A stretch of DNA of 64,000 nucleotides from Hyalangium versicolor (GCF_020103695.1 NZ_JAHXBF010000013.1:124001-188000); one strand, 5' to 3'. Shown: positions 37,302 to 46,220, counted from the first letter of the stretch. Numbers and translations are program-made. The notes: generated by a model from the letters alone, not told the origin.

Positions 37302-38237
37302 TCACCGCGCCTGCCCGTCTCCCTCGGTGCGCTCCCATGGTGGCGTCCCGGCGAAGGCCTCGGCCAGAAAATCAATCATGACCCGGACCTTGGCGCTGAC
37401 ATGCCGTCGGCTGGGGTAGATCGCCATCACGTCGATGTCGGGCAGACGAAAGCCCGGAAGCAGCGGCACCAGGCGTCCGGTGCGCAGGTCATCGCCAATC
37501 AGGAAGGTCGGCTGCCAGATGATGCCCTCGCCCGCCAATGCCGCGGCTCGAGCCGTGTCCCCATTGTTGGTGAACATCACGCAGGGAACGTTGACGATGT
37601 GCGCCTTGCCCGCCTCGTCGGTCAGGTGCCATTGGTCGGCCATCGCCGCGTACGTGTAGGCGATGCATGCATGCGAAGTGAGGTCCGCTGGCGTCTGGGG
37701 CCGTCCATGCCGCCGGAGATAGGCGGGCGACGCACAGACGATGTTCCGCGAAGTGGCCAGCCGTCGCGCGACATGGGCTGTCGAACCTCCGCGCGAGATG
37801 CGGATCGTCAGATCGAACCCCTCCTCGACGATGTCGACGACGCGATCGATCAGAGCGATGTCCAGGGTGACGTCCGGATACTTCCGCCGGAAGCGGGGCC
37901 ATAACGGCGCCAGGTGAAGCACTCCAAAGCTGAGCGGGGCGTTGATGCGGAGCCGGCCCCGAGGCTGCAGTGCTGCCGACGATGCCGAGGCTTCGGCTTC
38001 AGCGACTTCCTCGAGGATGAACTTGCAGCGCTCGTACAGCGCTTCACCTGTCTCCGTCAGCGACAGCGTGCGGGAGCTGCGGTTCAGGAGCCGGGTACCC
38101 AGATGTGCCTCCAGCTCATTGACGTACCGGGTGACATTGGCTGGCGAAGTGTCCAGGGCATCGGCGGCCCGCGTGAAGCTGCTGCGAGAGACCACGGTCA
38201 CGAACACTTCGAAGGCACGCAAGCGATCCAAAGCCAT
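37302..38237 (-). CDS. LysR-family regulator
   Basis: Predicted 311-residue regulator from ATG 38237; an upstream in-frame start would add 26 residues without family similarity. The N-terminal HTH is typical (MALDRLRAFEVFVTVVSRSS, FTRAADALDTSPANVTRYVN). The ligand domain begins RGRLRINAPLSFGVLHLAPL. The pattern resembles the DmlR/CrgA-type LysR group. It is divergent from an exported epoxide-hydrolase-like gene across 152 bp containing repeated TTTCC elements. Activation of that gene is the usual expectation. It converges on the kinase gene with 34 bp between. Confidence 0.9.
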   Translation of the reverse strand: MALDRLRAFEVFVTVVSRSSFTRAADALDTSPANVTRYVNELEAHLGTRLLNRSSRTLSLTETGEALYERCKFILEEVAEAEASASSAALQPRGRLRINAPLSFGVLHLAPLWPRFRRKYPDVTLDIALIDRVVDIVEEGFDLTIRISRGGSTAHVARRLATSRNIVCASPAYLRRHGRPQTPADLTSHACIAYTYAAMADQWHLTDEAGKAHIVNVPCVMFTNNGDTARAAALAGEGIIWQPTFLIGDDLRTGRLVPLLPGFRLPDIDVMAIYPSRRHVSAKVRVMIDFLAEAFAGTPPWERTEGDGQAR

Positions 38238-38295
38238 CCTCCACGAGCTGGAATGCAGGCCATCATCGTTCACAAAAGCTGAAGGGTGGAACCAG

Positions 38296-38384
38296 TTTCC
38301 AAGCCTTTCCAACAAGAGTCCTGAACCTTAGTTTCACACCATCGGTTGGCGCCAAGGGCACTGGCCGACGCAACTGGAAAGGCT
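38296..38384. promoter_or_regulatory. Repeated TTTCC elements in LysR/hydrolase intergenic region
   Basis: TTTCCAA occurs at 38296-38302 and 38306-38312 (10-bp step). A perfect 10-bp inverted copy pair AGCCTTTCCA (38302-38311) and TGGAAAGGCT (38375-38384) brackets the hydrolase promoter region. This could be a looping operator for the divergent LysR protein. The repeat is seen; the binding is inferred. Confidence 0.4.
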
Positions 38385-38389
38385 GAGCC

Positions 38390-39358
38390 ATGACTTCTGA
38401 ACTCGATTCGACTTCTTCCTCCCTGTCGAGCAACCACTCGCTGCCCCGCCGGTCCGTGCTCGCTGGTGCCGCTTCGCTGCTGGCCGCTTCGGCGCTCCCG
38501 GCCTCCGCCGCAGGGGCCGATCCCCAGGCTGGTTTCTCCGAGCACTTCGTTGAAGCGAACGGCGTCCGCCTGCACTACTCGATCGGCGGCAAGGGGAGCC
38601 CCGTCGTCCTGCTGCACGGCTTCGCGCAGACCGGGCACATGTGGGGCCCGGTGCTGCAGCCGCTGGCCAAACGTCACACCGTGATCGTGCCGGATCTGCG
38701 CGGCGCTGGTGCATCGGACAAGCCCGAGAAGGGCTACGACAAGAAGAACATGGCCGCTGACATCCGTGCGCTCGTGACGTCGCTCGGTTTCGACAAGGTC
38801 AGCATCGTCGGTCATGACATCGGCCTGATGGTCGCGTACGCCTACGCGGCGCAGTTCCCGCAGTCGACCGAGCGGATCATCTTGATGGACGCGTTCCTGC
38901 CGGGCATCGGCGACTGGAAGAGCGTCTGGTTGCTGCGCGACCTGTGGCACTTCCACTTCTACGGCGAGACGCCCCTGGCTCTCGTGAAAGGGCGCGAGCG
39001 GACGTACCTCGAGCACTTCTGGAACGACTTCGCCGCGGACCGCAATCACTCGGTGTCGGAGGCGGATCGCCGCATCTACGCCAAGGCGTTCGCGCAGCCG
39101 GGCGGCATCAGTGCTGGCTTCGAGTACTTCAAGAACTTCGAGCGCGACGCGGCGGACTTCGCGCAGCTCGGGGCGACGAAGCTGACCATGCCCATGCTGG
39201 TCCTGACCGGTGAGAAGGCGGGCGGACAGTTCCTCATCGATCAGGGCAAGCTCGTGGCCAACGATGTCAAAGGCGTGATCGTCGCGGGCTCCGGACACTG
39301 GCTGATCGACGAGGCCCCGCAGGTGGTCGTGCCCGCGATCGTCGATTTCCTCGGGTGA
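38390..39358 (+). CDS. Tat-exported alpha/beta hydrolase, epoxide-hydrolase-like
   Basis: Predicted 322-residue enzyme. A twin-arginine signal (RRSVLAGAASLLAASALPAS) occupies about residues 19-40. The alpha/beta-hydrolase core shows the oxyanion segment VVLLHGFAQT, and the nucleophile elbow VGHDIG has Asp143, not Ser, the mark of epoxide hydrolases and dehalogenases. The catalytic His is near 303 in GSGHWL. Cap residues KNMAADIRALVTSLG fit epoxide hydrolases. Export of a folded Asp-nucleophile hydrolase suggests periplasmic detoxification or use of epoxides or halogenated compounds. Control by the divergent LysR is likely. Confidence 0.85.
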   Translation: MTSELDSTSSSLSSNHSLPRRSVLAGAASLLAASALPASAAGADPQAGFSEHFVEANGVRLHYSIGGKGSPVVLLHGFAQTGHMWGPVLQPLAKRHTVIVPDLRGAGASDKPEKGYDKKNMAADIRALVTSLGFDKVSIVGHDIGLMVAYAYAAQFPQSTERIILMDAFLPGIGDWKSVWLLRDLWHFHFYGETPLALVKGRERTYLEHFWNDFAADRNHSVSEADRRIYAKAFAQPGGISAGFEYFKNFERDAADFAQLGATKLTMPMLVLTGEKAGGQFLIDQGKLVANDVKGVIVAGSGHWLIDEAPQVVVPAIVDFLG

Positions 39359-39460
39359 TGCAGCGCACGTCGAGGGACGCTTCTGGTGCACGGAGTTGTC
39401 TCGAAGTCCCCTGAAGGGCGTGGCAGTCTCCCCAGGTCAGCACCGCAGGGAGGCATGCAC

Positions 39461-40492
39461 ATGAAGATGATGAAGGCGCTGGGACAGACGGAGTTCGGGG
39501 GGCCGGAGGTCTTCAAGGAACTCTCGCTCCCCATTCCCGAGGCACGCGGCTCGGACCTGCTGATCCGGGTCAAGGCCGTGGGCATCAACCCCGTGGACAC
39601 CAAGGCTCGCTCGAATGCGGGCGGCTATGGCCAACTCCAGAAGGAGGAGGTCGTCGTCACGGGCTGGGATGGGGCCGGTGTCGTTGAAGAAGCCGGTCCC
39701 GAGGCCGACGGCCGCTTCCGCAAGGGAGACGAGGTCTACTTCGCCGGAAGCCTGGTCCGTCGCGGCTGCAACTCCGAGTACGTGCTCGTCGACTCGCGCG
39801 TCGTGGGCCGCAAGCCCGCGTCGCTGTCCTTCGCCGAGGCCGCTGCCCTGCCGCTCACCGCGATCACCGTCTGGGAGGGGATGATCGAAGGTTGTGGCGT
39901 GCCGCTCTCTCCTTCACCCGGCCCTCGCAAGCGCGCCCTGGTCGTGGGCGGCGCGGGTGGGGTGGGCTCGATCGGTACCCAGATCCTCTCGCGCGTGTGC
40001 GGCCTGCAGGTGGTCGCCACCGCCTCTCGTCCCCAGAGCGCCGAGTTCTGCCGGAAGATGGGTGCCTCCATCGTGATCGATCACTCCAAGAGCTTGAGGG
40101 AGCAGCTCGCTGCGCACGGCATCGATTCGGTGGACTACGTGCTGAACACCACCGATCCGGACACCAACTTCGACGCGCTGACGCCGCTGATTGCTCCCCA
40201 GGGGAAGATCTGCTGCATCCTGCGCATCAACAAGCAAGTGGATCTGGCGGCGCTGTTCGCTCGCCGCGTCACGGTGGTGTTCGAGATGATGTTCTCTCGC
40301 ACGATCTTCAGCTCCCAGCCCGAGATGCAGGGAGCCATCCTGGATCACATCTCCACGCTGGTGGATGCGGGGACGCTGCGCTCCACGCTCGTCACGCAGA
40401 TGCCCTGGACCGTGGCGGGCCTCTCCGAGGCCCACGAGACCAGCGATGCCGGCAAGGCCATCGGCAAGATGGTGCTCGCGCCGGTCGGGTAG
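39461..40492 (+). CDS. MDR-family oxidoreductase (quinone-oxidoreductase/zinc-type ADH-like)
   Basis: Predicted 343-residue protein. ATG 39461 sits 7 bases after GGGAGG; an ATG at 39455 is too close to it. The family pattern is VKAVGINPVDTKAR, GWDGAGVVEEAG, LPLTAITVWEGM, and the nucleotide motif VVGGAGGVGSIGTQI. Zinc-ligand cysteines are absent, so despite the common name zinc-binding alcohol dehydrogenase it is more likely an NADPH-dependent quinone or enone reductase. It follows the hydrolase gene by 102 bp and converges on the P450 gene across a terminator. Confidence 0.9.
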   Translation: MKMMKALGQTEFGGPEVFKELSLPIPEARGSDLLIRVKAVGINPVDTKARSNAGGYGQLQKEEVVVTGWDGAGVVEEAGPEADGRFRKGDEVYFAGSLVRRGCNSEYVLVDSRVVGRKPASLSFAEAAALPLTAITVWEGMIEGCGVPLSPSPGPRKRALVVGGAGGVGSIGTQILSRVCGLQVVATASRPQSAEFCRKMGASIVIDHSKSLREQLAAHGIDSVDYVLNTTDPDTNFDALTPLIAPQGKICCILRINKQVDLAALFARRVTVVFEMMFSRTIFSSQPEMQGAILDHISTLVDAGTLRSTLVTQMPWTVAGLSEAHETSDAGKAIGKMVLAPVG

Positions 40493-40504
40493 GCTCGTGG
40501 CCTG

Positions 40505-40528
40505 AGCCCTGGTATCACCACCAGGGCT
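40505..40528. terminator. Terminator hairpin between MDR and P450 genes
   Basis: A perfect 9-bp inverted repeat (AGCCCTGGT / ACCAGGGCT) with loop ATCACC lies between two convergent stop codons, with the P450 stop directly adjoining at 40529. Confidence 0.7.
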
Positions 40529-41797
40529 TCATGGCGCCGTGCCGGCAGGCACGTCCCAGGCGATGGGCAGGTGCTCGAAGCCTCGCAGCATGAAGTACGG
40601 CCGGCGCACGGCGACCGAATCCGTTCTCAGTCGCGGGTTCGGCAACCGCCGGAGCAACTGCTCGAAGGCAATCCGCCCCTCCAGCTTCGCCAGCGGTGCG
40701 CCCACGCAGAAGTGGATGCCCTTGCCGAAAGCGAGGTGCTTCTTCGCGTCGGCACGGCGGATGTCGAAGCGATCCGGTTCGGAGAACTGCGTCTCGTCCC
40801 GGTTGCCCGAGGCGTAGACGATGAACAACCGGCCCCCCTTCGGAACGTCGACTCCGCCCAGCCGGGTGTCCGTCGTCACTGCCCGGAAGAAGCCGCGGAT
40901 GGGGGCCTCCATGCGCAGCATCTCCTCGATGGCGTTGGGCAGCAGGCTCGGGTCGTCTCTCAGGGCCTGGAGCTGCTCGGGCTCCTGGAGCAGCAGCCAC
41001 ATGCCATTGCCGATGAGGCCTGTTGTGGTCTCGTGCCCCGCGGCCATCAGGTCCATGGCGTTGCAGACCGCCTCCTCGTGGCTCATCGACGCGGTGCCGC
41101 CCATCGACTGGGGGACCAGGAGCGTCAGCAGATCCTCGCGAGGGGTTTTCCTCCGCTCTTCGAGGCGCTCGATGAAGTAGCGCTGCATCGCGATGAAGCC
41201 GTGCGCGGCCTGCACCTGGAGTTCCAGGGGAGCGGTTCCCGACATCAGCAGCGTCTTCTCATCGGACCAGCGCTTGAGCTGCTCCATGTCGGAGCGCGGC
41301 ACGCCCAGCAGATCGCAGATGAGGAAGCCCGGCAGGGCGTAGGCGAATTGTTGGATCAGGTCCGCCTGGCCGTCGCGCACGAAGCTGTCGAGGAGCGCGT
41401 CGGCGGTGGCCCGGATCTCCGGCTCCATCGCCGCGATGCGCGAGGCGCTCAGGGCTCTGCCAAATACCCCTCGTACCCGGCTGTGGTCCGGAGGATCGCT
41501 CTGGACCAGCGAGACGAACGGGAAATAGCCCTGCTGGAGCACCTGCAGCACCTCAGGAGGTGGCGCGCTCCGGGCGTCGAGCGCTCCCGCGGACGAGAAG
41601 CGCGAGGGATCCTTCTCTACCTCCGCGATGTCCTCATACCGGGTGACGACCCACAGGTCGAACGTGGGGCTGTAGAAGACCGGGCGCTCCCGGCGCAGCC
41701 TCGCGTAGACCGGGTAGGGGTCCTCGAGCTGGTCGGGCGCCATCGGATTGAAGTGCTGCGCGACATCGTCCTGGGAGGGACCGGAGGGTGTGGACAT
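40529..41797 (-). CDS. Cytochrome P450
   Basis: Predicted 422-residue soluble bacterial P450. The I-helix oxygen motif AGHETTT (near 250), K-helix EEMLR, and haem loop FGKGIHFCVGAPLAK with Cys364 are all intact. The order resembles CYP107/CYP102-type secondary-metabolism P450s. It needs ferredoxin partners encoded elsewhere. It is flanked by an MDR reductase (convergent) and a lipoprotein gene 36 bp upstream on the same strand, and no biosynthetic cluster is evident, so the substrate is unknown. Confidence 0.95.
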   Translation of the reverse strand: MSTPSGPSQDDVAQHFNPMAPDQLEDPYPVYARLRRERPVFYSPTFDLWVVTRYEDIAEVEKDPSRFSSAGALDARSAPPPEVLQVLQQGYFPFVSLVQSDPPDHSRVRGVFGRALSASRIAAMEPEIRATADALLDSFVRDGQADLIQQFAYALPGFLICDLLGVPRSDMEQLKRWSDEKTLLMSGTAPLELQVQAAHGFIAMQRYFIERLEERRKTPREDLLTLLVPQSMGGTASMSHEEAVCNAMDLMAAGHETTTGLIGNGMWLLLQEPEQLQALRDDPSLLPNAIEEMLRMEAPIRGFFRAVTTDTRLGGVDVPKGGRLFIVYASGNRDETQFSEPDRFDIRRADAKKHLAFGKGIHFCVGAPLAKLEGRIAFEQLLRRLPNPRLRTDSVAVRRPYFMLRGFEHLPIAWDVPAGTAP

Positions 41798-41833
41798 GAG
41801 ACGCAGTGTCCCACGATCTCAGTCGTCGTCGTC

Positions 41834-42727
41834 CTAGTCCGGGAAGAGCTGGTTGTAGTCCGACTGCTTCATCCGGGTCGTGATGGGCCGGTAGCTCACC
41901 CCGTTGTAGACGCAGCTCGAGTAGAACGCGGGGTTGATGCTCGGCAGACAGAACTGCGAACACCGGCCGACGAAGCGCAGCGGAGCGCACTGGGTGCTCG
42001 AGTCGGCACCGGAATCCAGTGCTCCACAAGCCCGGGTGAGGTACTCGCCCTGGTCCTGGACCGGCCGGTCGACGCCGAAGAAGAGGCTGTTCGGAGTGAA
42101 GAGGTTCCCGAAGAAGCAGGCCTCCCGAACCGAGTAGCTCGCCAACTCACTCGTGGTGAAGGGGATGGCATTGCCCCACGCGTTCCATCCCAGGACGGAG
42201 ATGGTCACGTGCACTCCATACCGGTTCACGTGCGCCAGCAGGCAGGCCGTGACCACCTGCTGCTCGTTGTAGTTGGCCGGGTGTCCATTGGCCCAGTCCA
42301 GCGCCAGCCCCAGCCCTCCCGCCCAGGTGTACGTCTTTCCCGTCTGGCTGTGGGTGTACGAGCGGGTCTGCCCGGCCGGTACGGCGCAGCGGACGACATA
42401 CGTCATCAGCATGTCGGCCATCGCCGGATCCTGGTTGAACCATTGTTTGAAGGTCGCGGTGGACAGGCCATTGGCGGACAGGCCGTTGGCGGACAGGCCG
42501 TTGGCGGACAGGCCATTGGCGGACAGGCCATTGGCGGACAGGCCGTTGGAGGAGTCGAGTTCCTGGGACTGGCTGTCCATCGGCAGTGGCTCGCTGGAAG
42601 GCTCGGCCGGGCCGCACCCGGAAGCGCTCGCCCACAGGCACAGGGTGGCGAACCATGTTCCAGCCCAGAGCCTCACCCCGACTCCCGGGAAGGCGCGGGG
42701 GGCTGCCGTCATCGGAGCGTTCTCCAT
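41834..42727 (-). CDS. NGLSA-repeat lipoprotein of myxobacterial type
   Basis: Predicted 297-residue lipoprotein; ATG 42727 has GGAG 6 bases upstream. Signal peptide with lipobox ASASGC, then a Ser/Glu linker leading to six near-identical five-residue repeats (NGLSA). The mature domain (about 95-297) contains Trp, Tyr and paired Cys (ATVVRCAV-like, ACFFGN, RACGAL, GRCSQFC, SSCVY), suggesting a disulphide-stabilised extracellular fold. Proteins with NGL repeats after the lipobox are common and specific to myxobacteria, function unknown. The gene is followed by the P450 gene on the same strand. Confidence 0.75.
   Translation of the reverse strand: MENAPMTAAPRAFPGVGVRLWAGTWFATLCLWASASGCGPAEPSSEPLPMDSQSQELDSSNGLSANGLSANGLSANGLSANGLSANGLSTATFKQWFNQDPAMADMLMTYVVRCAVPAGQTRSYTHSQTGKTYTWAGGLGLALDWANGHPANYNEQQVVTACLLAHVNRYGVHVTISVLGWNAWGNAIPFTTSELASYSVREACFFGNLFTPNSLFFGVDRPVQDQGEYLTRACGALDSGADSSTQCAPLRFVGRCSQFCLPSINPAFYSSCVYNGVSYRPITTRMKQSDYNQLFPD
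42461..42550. repeat. Six 15-bp tandem repeats inside the NGLSA lipoprotein gene
   Basis: Consecutive units of GGACAGGCCRTTGGC (the last ends TTGGA) start at 42461, 42476, 42491, 42506, 42521 and 42536. Variation is only C/T-type at one wobble site, so the repeats look recently expanded. Each encodes one NGLSA unit, and copy-number change keeps the frame. Confidence 0.95.
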
Positions 42728-43115
42728 GGGGTTCTCCTCGCAGGCGTGAGCATGCTCAAGGGTTTCTTGAATATGAGGTTTAGTGAGGGTTCCCGGCTCG
42801 TCCGGCTTTGAAATTTCGAAGAGGAGCGCGTGAGGTAATGGACAGCCTGGGGAGCGCTTCGTTCGCTTCCCGATACGCGCGGCCGGAAGAGTTGTTATGA
42901 AGGAGGAGCTGAGCGGCGATAGGCGCCGCCCCGCGAGCACCCGGAGGCACTTCATGAACTCGCCCCTTGATCTTGCCGCGGTCGCAGTCCTGTTCGCCCA
43001 GAGGGCGCAGGCCGCCTAGCTCGGCCCCGAAGGTCCGTCGCAGCGCGGTGCTGCCCTGCTGGGCGCCCTGAAAACCAGGTGCGTCGCAGGCACCGCTCTG
43101 TCCGGAGTCCTTCCA
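42728..43115. other. Intergenic region between divergent lipoprotein and rsgA
   Basis: A 388-bp gap with the promoters of both genes. A 21-codon frame at 42954-43019 (starts MNSPLDLAAVAVLFAQRAQA) has GGAGG 6 bases upstream but ends at once and has no known match, so it is not called as a gene. No RNA structure of note was seen. Confidence 0.4.
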
Positions 43116-44201
43116 GTGTTCATCGAGTCCCTCGGCTGGGGTCCAGCCCTCGCTCACGCTTTCTCTCTTCTCCTCTCGCAGTCCTCCCTTCCCCTCGTCC
43201 CCGGCCGCGTGGTGCGCCAGGAGCGCGGGCTCCTCACCGTTCAGACATCCGAGCAGGCGCTCCTCGCGCGTCCCGCCGGACGGCTGCTCCACCACGCCTC
43301 GAGCTCCACGGAGCTGCCCACCATCGGCGACTGGGTCGCGCTCCAGCCTCCCGCCGGTGAGGGGGAAGCGCTGCTCCACGCCGTCCTCCCTCGCCACAGC
43401 GTCCTCATGAGGCGCGAGGCGGGGAGCGAGCACGAGGGCCAGCTCATCGCAGCCAACCTGGATGTCGTCTTCCTCGTCACGGGGCTGGATGGGAACTTCA
43501 ACCCGCGCCGCATCGAGCGGGCCCTCACCGTGGCCTGGAACAGCGGCGCCGCGCCCGTGGTGGTGCTCACCAAGGCCGACCTCCACCCGGAGGTCTCCTC
43601 CTTCCTCGCAGAGGTGGAGGAACTGGCTGCTGGAGTCCCCGTGCTGCCGGTGAGTGCACAGCAGGGCACGGGGCTCGAGGCGCTGCTCGCGCATCTGCCG
43701 GCGGGGAAGACCGGGGCGCTGCTCGGCTCCTCGGGTGTGGGCAAGTCCACGCTCGTCAACCGGTTGCTCGGTGAGGAGCGGTTGGCCACCCAGGCTGTCC
43801 GGGAAGACGATGACAGGGGACGCCACACGACCACGCACCGGCAGCTCTTCGTCCTTCCCCAGGGAGGACTGCTCATCGACGGGCCGGGGATGCGCGAGCT
43901 CGGGCTGTGGGGCGAGGAGGAAGGCCTGGGCCAGGCGTTCTCCGACATCCTCGAGCTGGCCAGCGGTTGCCGCTTCTCGGACTGCACGCACCGTCGCGAA
44001 CCCGGGTGCGCTGTTCGGGAGGCTCTGGCCGCCGGGGGACTCTCCGAGGAGCGGCTCCAGAGCTTCGAGAAGCTTCAGCGCGAACAGGCCTATCAGGCTC
44101 GTCAGGCGAGCAGTGCCGCACAGCGGGAGCAGAAGCGCACCGAGCGCATCCGCTCCCTGGCGGGCTGGGAGCACTCACGCAACAAGCGGCGCCGTCAGTA
44201 A
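43116..44201 (+). CDS. rsgA: Ribosome small-subunit-dependent GTPase A
   Basis: Predicted 361-residue circularly permuted GTPase that assists 30S maturation. GTG 43116 gives MFIESLGWGPAL, the usual family start. An OB-fold (about 25-95) is followed by permuted G motifs: G4 LTKADL, G5 VSAQ, then G1 GSSGVGKST, G2 HTTTHRQL, and G3 DGPGMRELGLWG. The C-terminal zinc finger is CRFSDCTHRREPGC (Cys-x5-Cys-x-His-x5-Cys). All key residues are intact. Housekeeping gene; it ends within a hairpin before the convergent Ig-repeat protein gene. Confidence 0.97.
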   Translation: MFIESLGWGPALAHAFSLLLSQSSLPLVPGRVVRQERGLLTVQTSEQALLARPAGRLLHHASSSTELPTIGDWVALQPPAGEGEALLHAVLPRHSVLMRREAGSEHEGQLIAANLDVVFLVTGLDGNFNPRRIERALTVAWNSGAAPVVVLTKADLHPEVSSFLAEVEELAAGVPVLPVSAQQGTGLEALLAHLPAGKTGALLGSSGVGKSTLVNRLLGEERLATQAVREDDDRGRHTTTHRQLFVLPQGGLLIDGPGMRELGLWGEEEGLGQAFSDILELASGCRFSDCTHRREPGCAVREALAAGGLSEERLQSFEKLQREQAYQARQASSAAQREQKRTERIRSLAGWEHSRNKRRRQ

Positions 44202-44253
44202 CGGCGCCGCCCGGAAGACTTCGCGGGCCCGGAGAAGCTCTTCTCCGGGCCCG
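44186..44253. terminator. Two tandem terminator hairpins after rsgA
   Basis: First hairpin: GCGGCGCCGT / ACGGCGCCGC (44186-44195 with 44201-44210, loop CAGTA), overlapping the rsgA stop. Second: CGGGCCCGGAGAAG / CTTCTCCGGGCCCG (44224-44237 with 44240-44253, 2-base loop), perfect over 14 bp. Together they separate the convergent rsgA and Ig-repeat genes. Confidence 0.85.
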
Positions 44254-44258
44254 GGGAG

Positions 44259-46196
44259 CTACTGGCGAGCGCGCCGCCGGATGATCCAACCCAGCATCAG
44301 CAGGAGGAATGCGCTGGAGGAGCCAGGGGCGCTGGTGCAACCCACGCCACCGCCGTTGATGTCCTGCACCGGGAGCCTTCCGGGCTGATCTGGAGTATCG
44401 GTGCCGCCGCCCGTACCACCGCCCGTGCCGCCACCCGTGCCGCCGCCTGTGCCGCCGCCCGTGCCACCACCCGTGCCGCCACCCGTGCCGCCGCCCGTAC
44501 CTCCACCCGAAGCCTGCGTCACCGTCCAGGAAGTCTCCGCCGGGGCGGGGTCCACGTTGCCCGCTGCGTCCTGGCTCCGGGCGCGGAACACATGCGCACC
44601 CGGGGCGAGCTCGGTGACGGCCGCGGGGCTGGAGCATGCATGGAAACCCTCGCCGTCCAGGCTGCACTCGAAGGTCACCTGCTCCTCGTTCGAGGCGAGC
44701 GTGAAGGCCGCCTCCGTCGCCTCGGTCTGCGCGGAGGGCCCGCCGCTGAGCGTCGTATGCGGAGCCACCGTGTCCACCGTCCAGCGGTACTCGGCGGGAG
44801 TCGGATCCTTCAGCCCCGTAGGAGCCACGGCTCGGGCCTGCAGGCGGTGCTCACCGTCCCCCAGATCCTGGAGGACCATCGGGTTGGGGCACGTGGTGAA
44901 CGCGGTTCCCTCCATCTTGCACTCGAAGGTAGCGCCCACGCGCTCGGACTTGAGAATGAAGGTCGCGCTCCGGGTCGGGCTGTATGCCGGCGGGCCCGAG
45001 GTGATGCTGGTGTCCGCCCCCGTCGTGTCCACGGTGATGCCCACGGAGACCGCCACGCTGATGTTGCCCGCCAGGTCGATGGCGGTGGCGGCCACCAGGT
45101 GCAGGCCTGTGGCCAGCGTCCCCGTCAGAGGCACTTTCCACGCACCCGAGCCCTCGGCCGTGGTGATGCCCGCCAGCACCCCGTCCACCAGCAACTGAAC
45201 GGTGGCTCCCGGCTCGGCCCAGCCCGAGACGAAATCGGGGCTCGTCTCCAGCACCACGCTGGCCGAGAGGGAGATGACAGGCCCGGCCGGCGGCTGCGTG
45301 TCGACCGTCCACTGGGCCCCGGCGGGGCTCGCATCCCAGTTGCCCGCCATGTCCCTGCTGCGCACGGAGAGCGAGTGGACGCCGTCCAGCAGAGAGGGGA
45401 TCACCAAGGGGGAGAGGCAGGGAAGGTCGAGCTGGCCGTCCAGGCTGCAGGTGAAGGTGGCATTCGGCTCGGAGGAGCCGAACTCGAACACGGCGGTCCG
45501 CAGGGGAGAGATGGAAGCCGGAGCCGTGGTGAGCGTCGTCTGCGGCGGTGTGAGGTCCACGGTCCAGGAATAAGACGCAGGGGTGGTGTCCACGGTGTCC
45601 AGGATGTTGCGTGCGCGCACATCCATGTGGTGCGCACCCTCCGAGACGCCGGTCAGCTGAACGGGAGGGCTGCACGAGGAGAAGCTGGCCCCGTCGAGCG
45701 AGCACTCGAAGGTGGAGGGAATGACGCTGGAGGCAAAGAGGAAGTCAGCCTCCTGCTTGTTGGTGAGTGGCGAGGGGCCGCTGAGGAAGAACGTCTCCGG
45801 AGCCAGGGACAGCACCTGGAAGTTGACGATCACCTCCGCGCTGATGTTCCCCAGGGCGTCTTGCGTCCAGGCGCGCAACTGATGGGTACCGTCCGTCAGC
45901 GACTGGGTGGGCAGCAGGACCTGGCTCCAGAGCCCCAGGACGTTGACCTGAAGGGCGGCGATGTCGTGCCCATCGATGGTGAGATGGACCGTGAGGTTGG
46001 GTGTGGCGGTGCCGGACAGCAGCGGCAGCGGCGTGGAGAGGATCGAGCCCACCACCGGTGTCAGGACGACGGGAGGCAGTGGCAGCAGGGCGTTCGGGGA
46101 GGGGGCTTTCTCAGAGGAGTCAGCGGGGGTTGCGAAGGCAGTGAGGGTGAACAGCACCCCAGCAGCCACGAGGGCTCGTGACAGGAAATGGGTCAT
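44259..46196 (-). CDS. Ig-like-repeat surface protein with MYXO-CTERM-type tail
   Basis: Predicted 645-residue exported protein. Signal peptide (1-23), then several Ig-like domains of about 85-95 residues. At least four share the pattern FECSLDG-x-F-x-C plus ...DAAGNVD-x-x-PA-x-x-x-WTVD. A linker of nine GGGT units follows (about 560-600). The tail GGGVGCTSAPGSSS, a hydrophobic helix (AFLLLMLGWII) and a basic end (RRRARQ) fit the MYXO-CTERM sorting signal, which is cleaved and attached at the myxobacterial cell surface. The gene starts 24 bp after the OmpA-family gene on the same strand, so the two are probably co-transcribed. Confidence 0.85.
   Translation of the reverse strand: MTHFLSRALVAAGVLFTLTAFATPADSSEKAPSPNALLPLPPVVLTPVVGSILSTPLPLLSGTATPNLTVHLTIDGHDIAALQVNVLGLWSQVLLPTQSLTDGTHQLRAWTQDALGNISAEVIVNFQVLSLAPETFFLSGPSPLTNKQEADFLFASSVIPSTFECSLDGASFSSCSPPVQLTGVSEGAHHMDVRARNILDTVDTTPASYSWTVDLTPPQTTLTTAPASISPLRTAVFEFGSSEPNATFTCSLDGQLDLPCLSPLVIPSLLDGVHSLSVRSRDMAGNWDASPAGAQWTVDTQPPAGPVISLSASVVLETSPDFVSGWAEPGATVQLLVDGVLAGITTAEGSGAWKVPLTGTLATGLHLVAATAIDLAGNISVAVSVGITVDTTGADTSITSGPPAYSPTRSATFILKSERVGATFECKMEGTAFTTCPNPMVLQDLGDGEHRLQARAVAPTGLKDPTPAEYRWTVDTVAPHTTLSGGPSAQTEATEAAFTLASNEEQVTFECSLDGEGFHACSSPAAVTELAPGAHVFRARSQDAAGNVDPAPAETSWTVTQASGGGTGGGTGGGTGGGTGGGTGGGTGGGTGGGTGGGTDTPDQPGRLPVQDINGGGVGCTSAPGSSSAFLLLMLGWIIRRRARQ
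44401..44508. repeat. Nine 12-bp tandem repeats encoding GGGT units
   Basis: Nine consecutive 12-bp units, consensus GTGCCGCCGCCC on the plus strand, give the Gly-Gly-Gly-Thr linker of the MYXO-CTERM-type protein. Variation is at third positions only (A/G, C/T), so the amino acids are conserved while the DNA has drifted. Confidence 0.9.
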
Positions 46197-46220
46197 GGCA
46201 GTGGATCCTTGAGGGGTGGG

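Noticed and set aside
42461..42550. Tandem 15-bp units considered as a CRISPR array
   Set aside because: Units are contiguous, have no spacers and encode in-frame NGLSA repeats of a lipoprotein.
42954..43019. A 21-codon frame with GGAGG upstream, MNSPLDLAAVAVLF and onward
   Set aside because: Too short to judge and no homology; chance in GC-rich DNA is likely.
44401..44508. Tandem 12-bp units considered as a non-coding repeat
   Set aside because: They encode the GGGT linker of an exported protein in frame.
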